A DNA stretch of 64,000 nucleotides from Ulota crispa (lineage: Eukaryota > Streptophyta > Bryopsida > Orthotrichales > Orthotrichaceae): NCBI GenBank assembly GCA_963920765.1, contig OY987249.1, positions 15,686,817-15,750,816 on the forward strand, in the 5' to 3' direction. Below are positions 31,994 through 45,512 of this stretch, piece after piece. The stretch's first letter is position 1. Every line of letters begins with the position of its first letter. The notes beneath the pieces were generated by a model. That model did no database searches. It had not been told where the DNA came from and saw only the letters and a program-made list of their open reading frames with translations. A program made the position numbers and the translations under genes.

Positions 31994-34900
31994 TTAAAAT
32001 TCCCACCATTTTCGTCTCTCATATTTCTTGGCAAGTTGTTCAGCCATTGAGGCGAAGTTTTCTGCTCCTGCTTGCATTTCCTCTGTCTTGTCATTGAGGG
32101 ACTGCATTCCAACAGCGTGACACATGAAGAATTAATGAGCAATCAAGTGGATAAAAAACAACTACTACAATGCAATTTTTCGATATTCCAATCGAAACGG
32201 TGCCTTTCAGTAAATTTAGAGATATTTTCAGGAACTTCGAGATAGGATCGAAAGTGAACACTGAGATTGTATGGAGGTCTTCTTCCAATAATTCATATGG
32301 CAGCTTTTGAATGATCACTGTAATCATAGAGAGATCTTCCCTATGCATTGTGGGGAAAATTAACTTTATGATGATAGCAATACAAATTAAGACTAGTTCT
32401 AAAAATAACCTTGATCCAAAAGGAGCAGGTTCTAATGAACTATGGAGAATGTCAACTGCCGCTGAAGAGATTTCAAAGGAAAACAGAACCATGCAAGAGT
32501 ACTGCCTGAAAGTTGCCAAGGTCTTACCTGAAGCTTTTCACCTCGCTCCATGAGTTTATCCCTAGCTATTGAAGCAGCATTTGTAGCATCCTGCACCGCA
32601 ATAGTGTACCCATCGTGAGCAATAAATCACGTAACATCGTGGATGTACAAACATATGTGCAAATGCTGTTTTACCAAAATACAAAAACTCCACCCAAATC
32701 TAATTTAGTAATCCTAGCCGCATTACACCCTTCCGATTGTAACGCCACATAAGGGAGTATCTAATGTAAAGTCTGCAAATTGTAACGTTGCTGAGTTCTC
32801 TAGAAAACCTCTCGTTCCTACTAGTGACATGGACAGTGGTTGAATGAGGTTCCAACATCACGTTAACAAGGTTAAGCTTACCACGGCCTTGGGGGCGTGA
32901 CCATAAGCAGCTTTGATTTCATCTGCCGTGCGCTGTCTTGGTTTGCCATCATCTCCAAACAGTTGAGATCTAGTAGTTTCTTCGCTTATAACTTCTTTTC
33001 CTGGTTAGAAAATACATGAACAACGCTTAAAAACAACCTGACCTCTTTCTCTGGTTCTTGTAAATGAACAGCTAAATCAAAACATCAAGTACAGTTTCAA
33101 CTTTATCACTCCCAAGTATAGAATTTACCAGGATTCTAAAAGCGGAAATGAGTCATAAATACCAAGACCAAGCTAACTAGCAGCAAAGTGTGAAATCATG
33201 GTAAGCAGGGAGGGAGTAGATGTCAATCGCAGGGTTAATTATAACTGCTAAATTGAACTGCTTCATACCAATCACATGAAGCAAAACCCGGTCCTACAAA
33301 GTCTTTCATGCAGGGAGTAGGGCACATACCCTTGGGGCTGTTTGTAACTCTATGAAGAACAATTTTGCGGCTACTGGGCTCTCCAGAAGATGTCGGTGAA
33401 GAATTTACACCCATTTCGTCAAGGTCGATCAGGATATCATCTGCATAGAAAGACATTTGCATACACAGGTTCATCAAAACAGTAAGCTTTTGAAGTCTCA
33501 CCTATGATCAACATATAGACTGGTTCCATTTCCTTTCCCGGTTTTGACTCAAAAGTAAAGAGAAAGCTGAAAAGAATCAGGTAAAGCAATTTGCAACAGA
33601 CATGCCCTACCAATATCAAGATCAATATCCAGGCCCAAAGAGTCCGTATTGGACAGATCAGAGGGTTGTATTTCAGGGATCGTAAAAGGTTGAGTCGAAA
33701 AAAGCTTAGGCAGCTCCGATGCAGGATGCACGGCAGGGTCTGTTTCGAGTGCGCTCTTTATAACCCCCAACAAACCTTGTTTCGATCCAGACTGCAAGAT
33801 CATTGAAATCTGTTATTTTTTGACACCGGACTGGAGGCCAACTAATCCGATTTCCAAAGATTACCATAGACTGGTTCCAAAAACATTAATTAGTGGATTG
33901 TGAACTACTCTTCTCAAGAAGACATTATATAAAATGTAGAGTACCTTATTGAAATCGAATGCTACAAAACCCTCCACTAGTACCAATTGAGGGTTACAAA
34001 TCTTCAATCATCACCAGATTACTCATGAGGTTTAAGTGAAAGCTACACTAAACCAAAAACTTTTAAACAATGTCATAGTTTAGAGGACCTTCCCCACAAT
34101 GATCATACAGACGTCTCCCGTATTGAATAATCTTCTATACATTGACTGATCCCAAGGGAGCCTCTCCATGAATCATGAGAAGATTGCCAACAAGACGATG
34201 TCTACATGTTTCTAAAGTGGTTAATTTATTGAGAATCCTGTTTTCTCCTCGCTGATCAGATTTCTCCACTAAGTGCTATTATTACACCGAAATAACCGAT
34301 GCCTCCAGTCTTGTAATTACACAAATAGCTTGTCACTCTTACCACTCTCTTATGAATTCAACACCTTGTCACAAGCTAATACCAAGGTGTTAGCGTTCAC
34401 TCGTACCTTCTTTCGTGGCATAGATGTGGCGTATTTCATTGCAGCCTCAGCTGCAGCTCCCAGGTCCTTGTCATATAGTCGCGGTGACGTTTCCGGTGTA
34501 CTAAGTATTGAAGAGCCAAAGGCATCACAAAGTAAATAATTAGCCATAAATTTCGTGGCAATTCGAAAAGAGTACTGCAGAGTAGCAAACGGTTAATGAT
34601 GTTTTTGCATCCGACTTTTGTAGCTAACATCCGAAAATTTTATGTACAATTCATGTATATCCATTTGCGAATCAGCAAGTTGCAAACGTCCAGTTCCTAC
34701 AGATTTCAGGTTGCGAAGATGTACCTTAAGTCACTCTTCTCTGCAAGCGCCGAAAGGTGAATCAGCTCTGTTCCTTCACTTACCTGCACGCACAACATAA
34801 AAAGTGGATGACAACTTTTACTCAGTAATTTAAAGGCCAATCAATTATACCACAGTGTTTCTGGTTCCGAATATTAAATCAAACAGGTGGCCACACAGAA

Positions 34901-37900
34901 AGAATAAGTATAGTGTACCATAGTGATCCGCCCATACGAAGTAGAACTAAGTGTTGCCAAGAAACTGGAACTAAGCTCAAGTTGCCAATGTAAGCACTGG
35001 GTCAATGTGGTTTCCATCACGATTCGTAGATCAGGAAGCGACCTGGACCAAAGCAAAAAACAAAAAAGCAAGGAGGTTGAGTTGAAAACGGAATCACCTT
35101 TAATAGCTGCAGATTCGATAAAATTTGACCCCACGAATTTATCCATTTATTCATGGATTATAAACTCTATAAATATTTTTGATGTTGTCCTATCGCAACT
35201 TTATCATGAAATAGCACGTAACCCCTAAGCGTCCCAAAGTTTGTATTCTGGATGATGAAGAGAGTGCTTTTAAAGTGACCCTTCGCCCAAATAATCTTTC
35301 GTTCATTCAAAGTAACGCTTACAGTTTTTTTTGCAATCTTTCCTTTATGATCAATTTGATGAAGTTGGGTTACGTAATATATTTGTACAAAGACACAAGC
35401 AAAAACACGAAATATTTCAAAATAGGATTCGGACATTGAAGGGTTAAGGAGTTTACCGGATTTCAAGATGACCAGATTGGTACAGCAGAATGACGCCGAA
35501 AGCGTGAGTAGAAGGATCTTCAAATGTGGAGGCCCAACAACAAGAGTGCTCCAATTTTACTTCTAGCAATATATCTCCAATACTCTGTTCACCATTAGCA
35601 CAACCAAACACTTCGGTGAATCATTCGAGAAGATGAATATACACAGCATGCCAACAAGAAATAAATGTTGAAATAAAAATTGGCCAAGGAAGCGTTTACT
35701 TGCACCCACAAAACCGCAAAAATTTCAAAAGGAACTCAACTAAATTTGAAGAGAAAAAATGAGCCAAAAAATATAGCTTGCCAGAGAGTGCGTGGAAACA
35801 AGCTGGATCCACTCTTTTGTACACAACAACAGGGAGGAGCTTGCTTGTGGTGCTTCCGATAACTCTGTACTTGGATCTGGCTCTGCGCTTCCATCGACGT
35901 TTAATGTAGTTGAATTATCTGAAGCATTTAGTTATATATCAAACACACAGAAGTGTTCAAAACAGTCACATAATGCAGGGTAAAGATAGCACACATCGAA
36001 GTTACATAAACCATGATTTACTTATCATACAAATCAAGGGAACTTTCAACTTCAGATGACAATCAGCAGCAGAACATTGCCATCCTAACTGCCTTAGTGG
36101 CCAAAAATGGCTGCTTCAATATGTATGGGAGTTAAAATAATTCATTTAAGAAGCTTCAAGAGAGGAATCAATATGTGTCAATAGGAAGAAGACAACATGT
36201 CCTACAACTTTGACCGATAGAGATATGCTTTGCAAGTTACTATGATCAATTAGTAGCCTCCAAGGTGGAATTTCACTCTTTAACTTGAGCACTAAGGATT
36301 AAGAAGTGTTCTGCATGTTCATTCCATACAGCAGTATCGGTAAGGCAAGGAAGGCTCAATCATTTGTAAATTGCAAATACAGAGAGCGAAATGCTGAAGA
36401 GGTACTCTGAGCGAAGTTTTGACAATAATTGCTCACCTAGAACATCTATGCATAGCGCTTTTGAAGATACTTCAGGCTGCTTGGGCCCTGGACCAAGGCA
36501 CTCGCCAGTTACCCCGTCCAGAACAGCGATGGTTGCTTCGTCATTCACTGCATATAGCAAAGTGATAGCGCTGGCAGGAGGCTTCGGCTGATCTGAAATT
36601 GGATCCCCCGCTTCAGCAGACCCAACAGCATCCTCTTGATTGACTGGTTGAGTGACCACAAATTTCAGGCCAGCGATGCCTGACGAGTTGCCAGGCCAAC
36701 TGCCAGAAAATAAAAGCACGAGATTCTGTGGATCCAAAATCGATATCTACAGCCACCACCAGAGAATCTTGTTCATAAGCATGTGCTTGTAACCAAACTC
36801 CATTTCTGAATCACAATGACGTGCTTCTCACCAACCAGACATAGAGAAGCATCAACCTAATGACTAATATAACAAGTTTTCAGTAAAAGAATATCCTCAG
36901 AAAATTATATACGTCAGGAAGAGAATTTTCCCAAGATTCTTGAGGAGGTCTCCCTGTGATCACATTGAACAGAGCGAGGCTTCATCATGATACATAGGGA
37001 GGCCTCTTCAAGAGACATTGGGAAGCCTCAATGTGATCAATGTAATCGCAGGGAGACCTCCTCATGAGTCATGACGAAGATGATCTATGCGATGCTGTCT
37101 AAAAGTTCCTGAAACAAGCTAATTTTGTTGAAAATTCTGTTGAATGCTACTAACCACCTAGGGGTTTATGATCGAAACATGAGGACGAATTTACAAAAGA
37201 GTAAAAGGGAGTGATTATGGTTTGAAGTAGAAAATAGTTTCACATACCATTCCACTTTTATCGCCAACTGCAAGGCAAATTGAATCGCTGGAAATAGCAA
37301 TATTGGTAATCGCTGCTTTATGCAGACTTAGTTCAACAATGCACTGGTAGCCAGCCGGCATGTTCACAGGCTCTCCTACAACACAGAGAAGACGCAGAAT
37401 AAGTGTTGCACAACTATAAGTCACAATGCATAAAAGCAACTCAAACCTACAAGCACTTGAAAGCCACTCTTCGCTTAGCACACCGCACCTCAAATTGTTT
37501 GCACAGTAAGGATCACTGACCGGAGCAAGCAGAAGAACCATTTATGATCTTGCATGGCACGTCTTGCGCTTCAGAACTGAGTTTAAACACGAACACCTGT
37601 GAAAATCCACACAATCTGTTTACACCAAAGTACCATGAAATACAAACGTTGCTGCTGCTTGTTTCTCCAGAGAATCTATTCGAGAATGCTTAGAAGATGA
37701 TACCTTTCCCTCTTGATCACCGTATGCCAAAAGACCAGATTGCTCATTCAAGACGACAACTGAGACAGGAGCTGAACCTTTCTTGGTCTGCAAAAACACA
37801 TTCTCGATCAACACTCAAATAATCTGCATGGCATCAAATACGTTTGACGAGGAGAAGCAGTATAGAATTAAGATACTGGCAGTGTTCCTTAAAATCAAAG

Positions 37901-40900
37901 AACCAAAATCATCTACGGTAATTTTATTACAGGTTTGTGGAAAATTCACCTGAGCATTCACGGTGCACAATAACTGAACCGATGATGCAGAAGCATCCCA
38001 AAGTTGGACGCCACCACGTCTGCGCCCAGTCACAAGGAAAAACTTCTGTTTTATGCTGTCACTGGAACCAGACCCTGTCCTCATCTGGGTTCCTCCAGAA
38101 ATAGGCCATTTCGTTCCACCTGCTAGTGTAGGTAAGGGATCCTTCTTCCCTGGATTTAACTGTCAATCATGGATGTCCGTATCAGACCAGGAATTGTGCA
38201 TCTCGTACATTCAATCAATAATTGAAATTCTTGATCAATTTGAATCAGTGAAGGCTCTACGGTTCTTAAGCAAGCTGGCGTACAAAAAAACAAAGAGCCA
38301 AAAACATATAGTGTGTTCAACCATCACCTGAAGTAGCACTCTGGCTGCTAATGAGTCAGGTGACACCATTAATAGTCTGGCAAACACCACATCCTTAAGG
38401 GGCGATTGCCAAGCAAGTGGCTGCACAAAGGCTTGATTCACGGAATCTTCAGCTGGGGGTGTAAAAAAGTGAGAGACGATGCCAGCACCATCATACATGT
38501 GAAGCAACCCAGGCGAAGACAGCACCAAAATTGCAGCCGCTGGTGTGCTCAGAGTGCCACCTGGTCTCGAAATTATGATTGCATCTGCAAACGACCCGTG
38601 CAGTGGTAGCTCCAGCTGCTGCAGATTCTCACTTACTTCTCCATCCAACGACACAACCTAGGAAAGAAAAGAAAAGAAAAGAAAAATTGCACAGATTAAT
38701 AGATAACACACAGATTTGTGGTACAGAACTCATCCCTCGTTTCAGAAACCCTAAGCGCCCAAACCAAATAGAAAGTCTACTTCCGAATCCTAATAGTAAC
38801 TTCCGAAACCTATTTCTATTGTTCAAAATTGCAAACATAATAATTTCCTCTTTCTATAAAAGCATTCTGTTATCGTCCTTGAAGATTCCTAAATGGTTTA
38901 TCTCAACTCCGATAGATAAGGAAGCAGGCACGTAATGATGAATCTAAAAACCTGGAGTGAGAAAATTTTGCAATCCGGAGAACAAGAGATTGGTGGAGAT
39001 TGAACTCACCGTCAAAGCCTGAGTCGCAGTCAGATCCGAACCCCCGTACACAAAAAGCTGGCCACTGGCGTCCCTGGCGTCCTTACCACCTTTGCCGCTT
39101 GCACACCACCTCAATAAGATCACTGGCATCTTCATGGACTTACCTGGTACTAAGTCTATTTTACGCAAAGATGCCCCTGAAATGAAAGGCAAATCGGCAT
39201 CCGAATGGTCGCCTGAGCCTCCCTCTTTAACTGAGGAAGGAACAGTCCACAACCAAATATCCCCGTCCACGTAACCAGCAGCTACAGTACTTCCATCCTG
39301 ACATGCCCAGCACACGGAGCAAATTTCTTTCTCCTCTTCCTCTTCATCTTCATCTTCAACTTTTGAGGAGAACTTTGATCCAAACTGCTCTCCTATACTG
39401 GCTGCACGGTCAACCACTTTCTCAGTGAAAGTGCGTGTGTTTTGGGCATGCTCTGTAAGCCGCTTGCGCTGTGACTCTGTGCCACCCCGAATGGCTAGAA
39501 CCTTAGTCTCGTGAAGATCCCATGATACTAACACGCTATTTCCGTATGCAATGACCAGCCTGTGCAAGACATGCAAGTATACGCAGTGAGTGTAAATTAG
39601 AAGTGTTTTATACCAAATCTAGCAACCTACATCTGAAGGAATTAGAACAAAAGTTTTCACTCAAATTAAGACTGCTACAGAAACTAATACACAATACCAT
39701 AAAAAAGAATTGTCTGCACGGTTCTTTGAAGGTCAATAGAGTTAGAGTGATCATATAGGGGTTTCTCATGATATAGGTTAGCCTCCCTGTGAACACTGTG
39801 ACCATACAGAGACCAACCTATGAATCATGGAGAATTTGTTATGATGTTGTCTTGAAGCTCTTGCAGCAGTCTACTTGTACTTAAAATCGTGTTGTATGTC
39901 AGGTTGAAGCAATTCAGTATAACCATAAAGTCGATTGGCCATGGCAATACCTGCTGAATTCATCGTTCACTTGCGGAAGAATACCAACGACTGACGGTGC
40001 AGTGCTACTTCCAGGCCTCACAATCCCACCTGAAAATGCATAGAAATCACAACTTGTTACAGATCAGTGTGCCGGTACATAGGCAAGGTTCAAACAAAAC
40101 ATGACCACAACATTTACCAAAGTAGAAGTTAGTACAAAAGCACCTAGAGCAACATGTGCAGGAATGCAGTAAGGCAGCTTGGTTAGTTCATTCGAGTCTT
40201 CCACATATTGCAGAACAGAGACCGTTCCAGCTTCATCTCCAACATACCTGCACATATGACGAACCTAATATCAAGATCCACCAAAGATACTTCTAAAATT
40301 CGATGATACCCTGGTGACTAAAAATTATAACCAAGCGGAGGAGAATGACCAAGCATGCATACTTGGCACCTTTGGCCGATGAATATCACTCGTTTCAACT
40401 CTAACCCCCGAGTGCCCAAACTAAAGTTACAAGATCCACTCTAGAAGCTACTGGTCTTTTGCAATAACTTTGAAAACATATTCTATTATTCAGAAATTTA
40501 CGACATAGTCCTTCTTTCTTGTGGAACATTTTATGACTTTTCTTGAGGCTGCCTATATGATTGATTTCAACTTCTATTCATGTAGAAGAAGCTTCTTATG
40601 ACCATTAGGACACGTACTGGTTAACAATTGAAAGCCAAGAACGTGGCCAACTCTGATACGACAATTTCAAATTTCATGAATAATTTCCCAATCTTTACAT
40701 ACCGAAAGATCACAGGTGGAAAAAAAATGCTTACATGTAGGTTGTTCCTTGCAAGACAGCGGTGGCAGTGATATCATGTTCCCACTTTATTGTACACGCC
40801 AACTCTAGCTTTTCCAGATTCCACACCTAGAACAATATTGCAGTGTTAGGTCTAGCAACATCTGAACATCCACTCGAACATCTATACCATGGTAAGAATA

Positions 40901-42336
40901 AAATGAGGTCCCTCACAAGATTTCCTAACAAGCAAAAGATTGTGGCAATAACATCTGACAGGATTCCAAAAGACAACCGAAACAACATACCAAACAGCTC
41001 TTACCTCAATATCATTTTGCGTGGTGACATTAACTAGTTGTCCTCCATGACTCATAAACTGCAGAGATAACAAAATCAATTTTGATAAGACCTTCTGAAT
41101 GAGTTTGAACTTAACAAGGATTATGCAGTTGTTCACACTCAAAACGCTTTCAAACCTGAAGATACTTGCAGGGTGCTCGAAGTGGAGACTGTAGCAGCGC
41201 TTCAATGCCAGGTGCACCAAAGAGCTTAATCCGTCCGTCCCTGTTTCCCAATATGCACACAACCAAAACACGATCAGCAACCCGAAAACCTCGGAATGCT
41301 GAACATAACATACCACAGTTGAACCACCAATTGCACTTTTTGCCAGACACAATCAAACTCGCAAAGCTCAAGTCTCTAACTTGACAAGTCCTTCCATTCA
41401 GACTCAAATCTTGCGAAAGATGTTGTGGTTTTGATGTGAAGTCTACATCAGTAACACAAGTCATCCAAAAATTATGCATATTCAAAGTTTGAAATGAACC
41501 ATGATGCCCTTTGAAAATGCAAAACCTCCACGTGGTAACAACTGGTAGTTTATAATAATCGTGAACATTTTACACACCTCGAGACTAAACATAAGAAAGT
41601 AAACGCTTCTATCTTAGAGTTCAGACATGGTCCAAGTAATTGCAATTCGTTAAAAATCCAACATTTCAAGTAATTATACAGAAAAGTAACGTACAGAGAA
41701 GCCACTGCGAGTACACGTTGCGTAGGCTCAAACGCGAGAATTGAGGCAGTTGCCGGAACTCCTTGATGTCCCACGACCCGAGGGTGAAGGTGCTCAGATG
41801 TTAATCCACCCGCTGGAATCGGAACCTGGTTGTTCTGTTCAGAGAGAGAAAACCAAAAAACCACGCCCTCAGAAACCCTCAAAACCCTAAACCTGAATCC
41901 ACTTCAAATTTACCAATCAGACTCACACCTCTCAAAGCGCATTCTCTCATTCGAAATTCTACAAATGCACATTTCGAAATCCGGCGTAGTGATCGAAAAT
42001 AATCACGGCAGCCAATGAGGGAGCTGCAAATCTGACAGAAAATTGAACCCGTGACATCTGGCAATTCAAACAAATATGCAACGATTTTTCGGATTGCAAT
42101 TCAAGTGTCTGGAATTGAGCGACCTAAGTTACCTCCTGATCGCTGACAGTAGCAGTAGCTGCTGCTGCTGGTCCATCTGGTTGAGCTGCAGCCGGCCTGG
42201 AATCGGCGATGAGGCTCTGATCATCGGTGGCGACTGGGATCGCCCGCGGACTTGGCTCAGGAGTGGATGCAGAGCGGTGGCCTCTGCCCTTGTGGCCCTC
42301 CGATGTAGACCCCTTGGAGAAGATCTTGCTGAACAT
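31994..42336 (-). CDS. tomosyn / LLGL-type WD40 protein with C-terminal R-SNARE motif, 24 exons
   Basis: Tomosyns bind plasma-membrane syntaxins through an R-SNARE-like tail and regulate vesicle fusion. Exons (high to low): 42336-42133, 41834-41695, 41240-41156, 41058-41005, 40826-40735, 40247-40144, 40029-39951, 39559-39010, 38657-38328, 38159-37950, 37787-37704, 37596-37521, 37375-37248, 36746-36437, 35918-35782, 35584-35457, 35042-34919, 34783-34725, 34500-34407, 33791-33611, 33440-33330, 33000-32882, 32590-32528, 32101-31994. They sum to 3,570 nt, or 1,189 aa. It starts MFSKIFSK, and the WD40-like strands include GRIKLFGAPG, GDIWLWTVP and GGVQLWDAS. Exon 8 carries an acidic EDEDEEEEEKE loop. 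The last 56 residues form the SNARE motif, with the zero-layer arginine at about R1149 (MERGEKL), ending RRKWWEF with no membrane anchor. The intron after exon 15 appears to be GC-AG; all others are GT-AG. The length fits plant tomosyns. Confidence 0.93.
36930..37070. repeat. intronic inverted repeat, shared with other introns of the same gene
   Basis: Within tomosyn intron 13, GAGGAGGTCTCCCTGTGATC pairs with GCAGGGAGACCTCCTC about 90 bp away. Related phrases (CTCCCTGTGA, ATGAATCATG, GATGTTGTCTTGAAG) recur in introns near 34085-34215 and 39770-39880. This suggests a small dispersed element that colonised this gene's introns. Confidence 0.5.
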
Positions 42337-42344
42337 GGCGCTGC

Positions 42345-42376
42345 TCGCTCGCTCGCTCGATCGATCGATCGATCTC
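42345..42376. repeat. GCTC/GATC tetranucleotide run in the tomosyn leader
   Basis: About three GCTC units followed by four CGAT units lie just upstream of the start codon, in the presumed 5' untranslated region. Confidence 0.7.
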
Positions 42377-42599
42377 CCCTGTGCGAAATCGGTGCTACAC
42401 AGAGCAGAATGAGGAATTGGATAAGGAGTCGGTGAACATCGTGGTGGCGATCGTGCAGGGGAGGGGGCAATGAATGACAGCTGCTGTTGCAGTGGCGATG
42501 GCGATGAAGGCCGGGTGACGGGCTCCCGCTCAAGAGGCTGGCTCGCTTCTTCCGCGGAGAGCATCGCGATGAAAGAGTAACGGAGGAGCTGCTGGAACA

Positions 42600-43550
42600 T
42601 TACGGTAAGTTACTAGTAAGTTACTGGTAAGTTACTAGTCCTCCGTCTAGTATTCTTTACCTCTTCAATGTTCGCTTTTGTTGTTATGTAGCCGAATCCA
42701 TAATCAACACCTTCTGTACATCTATCAAACAATATCTAGCGCTGAGGAAGATTTGCTCAATCTAGTTGGTTCTTGAGATAGTTCAATCATTGAAAAATAT
42801 GAAGATGAGTTATAGTGTGCAAACTAAGAAATAAATTCAGGGCTTTTTCTTTCATAGTGAGAAAGTTGCAATTTAAAATGTTATAGTGGTGTTCTGAATT
42901 TCAACATTCATCCACATCCAAGTTCTTTTTAAACTTGAAGCCTTTTGGCAATTTCATCCGCGAGGCTTTTTTTTTTTGGGTGCAATCTGGCATTAGAAAG
43001 CCAAAAAAAAAACCCTCCTCAGAATACTAATTCTGTGATGGAAATCAATCAGAAGTTGTAAATTGTGATATGTTATATCAAAGTCCATAAGATTGGACTT
43101 ACCATATTTAGTAAGAAAGTATGAGATTAAATACTGAGATTAAATAAATGAATTTCTTTCTGAGAATGACATTTTGTTGATAACCATTCAATTTAAGAAT
43201 TGGCTATGGGAATTAATTATGCAATAAAGCTCAAAGAAAATTTTGAAATTTAATGCTGAAGTAATATTGAATTTTAAATTCATTTTGTTCGATTTTGTTC
43301 AAACGTTTTTAGAGTTTAGTAAATCATGAAATGATTTAAAGCCACGTATGTAAAACAAGAGGATAATGGACATTGGAGAATTTCCTAGAGAGCTTGACAA
43401 GGCCTAAATGAAGAAGTCAGGGAGATTAGGGGTTTGTAAAGAAAGGATGTTCTAAAGAACTTAGTAGAGTTTGAATAAGTTTGGACATAATTCATATTAG
43501 AAGACTATACCATTCTAAGTTCTTCAAGATGCTATTATTATTTTTTATTT
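42600..43550. other. AT-rich intergenic DNA upstream of tomosyn
   Basis: The first ~100 bp may hold the tomosyn promoter and contain three GTAAGTTACT(A/G)GT repeats at 42605-42640. Nothing else is recognised. Confidence 0.4.
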
Positions 43551-43557
43551 GTTAACT

Positions 43558-44477
43558 CCTAAAGGACTATTGTCCCTTTAGGGGACAGGTGGGAGTTTGG
43601 GCATGTACCATTGGATAAGCTACTTTGTGTGATTTTTTGAAACTTTTATTGAAGGTGAGGAATTCAAACATCTACATGGGCATCTAATTTTTTCCTCATT
43701 CCGACAATTATTGAAGAAGCTATGCAAAAAAATTGAAAATTTGGGGAGGACTACTTGCCTAAGCAGCCCAAAAACTTCTTTAAAAATTTTAAAAATTTAA
43801 ATTTAAATTTTGAAATTGGTTCTTAAGATTTTTTTTATAGGTGAGAAGCTTTGAATCATTTCAATCAATGAGATCAAAGTTATGAGGAGTTTTTGTTTGC
43901 GGGCAATTATGGATTCTCTACTCTAAAAAAACTTTGAAGTCCTTTATTTTACTCAATTTTCATTATTTTGGAAAAAAATTAATCCAAACAAATTAGATTG
44001 TTTATCACAACATTTTAACCATTAGGATTTGCAATTTTCATTTTAATAATTAAGTTCTTAACAATTTAGTGATTTGACTCATTCTCTACTTCTTTTTACT
44101 TATTGATTTTTCCCATGTGTTGTGTAGTTTCACCTAATTTGAAAATTCTCTCACACATACCTAACTTGATCTCCTACATGGAAAAAAAAGAGCAACTTTG
44201 GGTAGAGCAACTTTTTTGTTATAAGAGTGGTCAAAGGCTTCTAAAAATTTGGGGCAACATGAAAAAAACTTTTCTTTTCACTTTAGATGTAAATATCTCA
44301 CTCATCTCCATCTGGAATGACCTGGTTTTTTTCCCACAAGTACCTAATCCACTTTAGGGCAAGATCCTACGGTTGGATTTCCCAAATTTAAAAAAAAAAA
44401 AACTACTTTCTTACTAACCCCCCAAAAGTAGCAGTTTTGAGTGATTTTCACTGAAAAAATGGCTCAGTCCTTTAGGG
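43558..44477. mobile_element. TTAA-target element 6
   Basis: It starts CTCCTAAAGGACTATTG and its inverted right end is CCCTAAAGGACTGAG. TTAA is duplicated at 43554-43557 and 44478-44481. It is 920 bp. It shares the CATGTACC, GATGAAGGGGAATTC-like and CATCTAATTTTTTC blocks of the family. No transposase is present. Confidence 0.82.
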
Positions 44478-44800
44478 TTAAGCACTTTATCCCACCTTCA
44501 TAAGGCCTTCTAATTATTGTCTGTAATTCTAAGGGACAAAACCAATCATCAACAAAATAGTCAGTAAAATAGGAATATTGAGAATTGCAACTCATGATGT
44601 TAAACAGTAGTTTACTTAAACAAAATATTATACTTCTTACTTTCTTTTGTTGTTTTTAAAAAACATTTAAAGTAGCAAAAACATGCTATATTTGGGTATA
44701 ATATGAAAAAACTAAAGGGTTTGGGTTTTTATTCATAAGTCTTATGATCATTTCTCCTACAATGATTACATGTACACTTTGAAGATATGCAATGAACGTT

Positions 44801-45059
44801 ATATTACTTGTTAAATTGGGAAAAATAGAGGTACCATTTTGTACTCCACCTCAATCCAAAATAGTCACCTCAAACTAGATTCAAAAGTATTAGATTCAGT
44901 CTAAGCCACTAAGATTTTTCCCTCACAAATTTTTCCTCTCAGGTGAGGACATGTGTACCCAAAAAACTCCGGAGCTCATTTTGGGGCCTACTTTGGGGTG
45001 ATCACCCCCAACCTTCAAAAGTCCCAAAATGACCATTTTGGCCCAATTTAACGAATATC
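44801..45059. mobile_element. short DNA element, family E (copy 7)
   Basis: ATATTACTTGTTAAATTGGG and CCCAATTTAACGAATAT are the inverted ends, followed inward by AAAATAGAGGTACC and GGTCATTTTGGGAC. The interior is the reverse of copy 1 (3521-3766). Confidence 0.65.
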
Positions 45060-45512
45060 TTGTTAATGGCTTAAACAATATTTGATCAAGTGGCAAATTC
45101 ACATGCATCTACTTCAAAAAGCATTGAAACATGTTCTTTTTTAAATGTACAAAATTAATTATCTTATCAAAACTGAGCCACGAATGCAACAATTTGATGC
45201 CTTTTTGAAATATCTACTACTGTAGTACAAACATGACCACTTGGTTGACCAAACATTTGAACATTATTTCATGGTTCATTTTTAGTTGTGAAACATTTGT
45301 TGAATGAATATATTTAATGTATAGGGAGATTATGAGTTGGTTTATTGGTAAGATGAATAATAATATCAAACAATCAAAATTACGTGATCTTACTGTGTGT
45401 ATTAACCTAAGTTTTATTCTCAAGCTCATCTAACCTATATGATGAGCAACAAATCCAATAGATGAAGGTTTCAACAGAGCCAATGCTAGGGTTTTGTACG
45501 AGTTTTGATATA

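Noticed and set aside
42124..42600. Extended minus-strand frame upstream of the tomosyn start
   Set aside because: The extra N-terminal sequence is low-complexity Ser/Pro/Arg over the leader repeats. MFSKIFSK matches the family's typical start.
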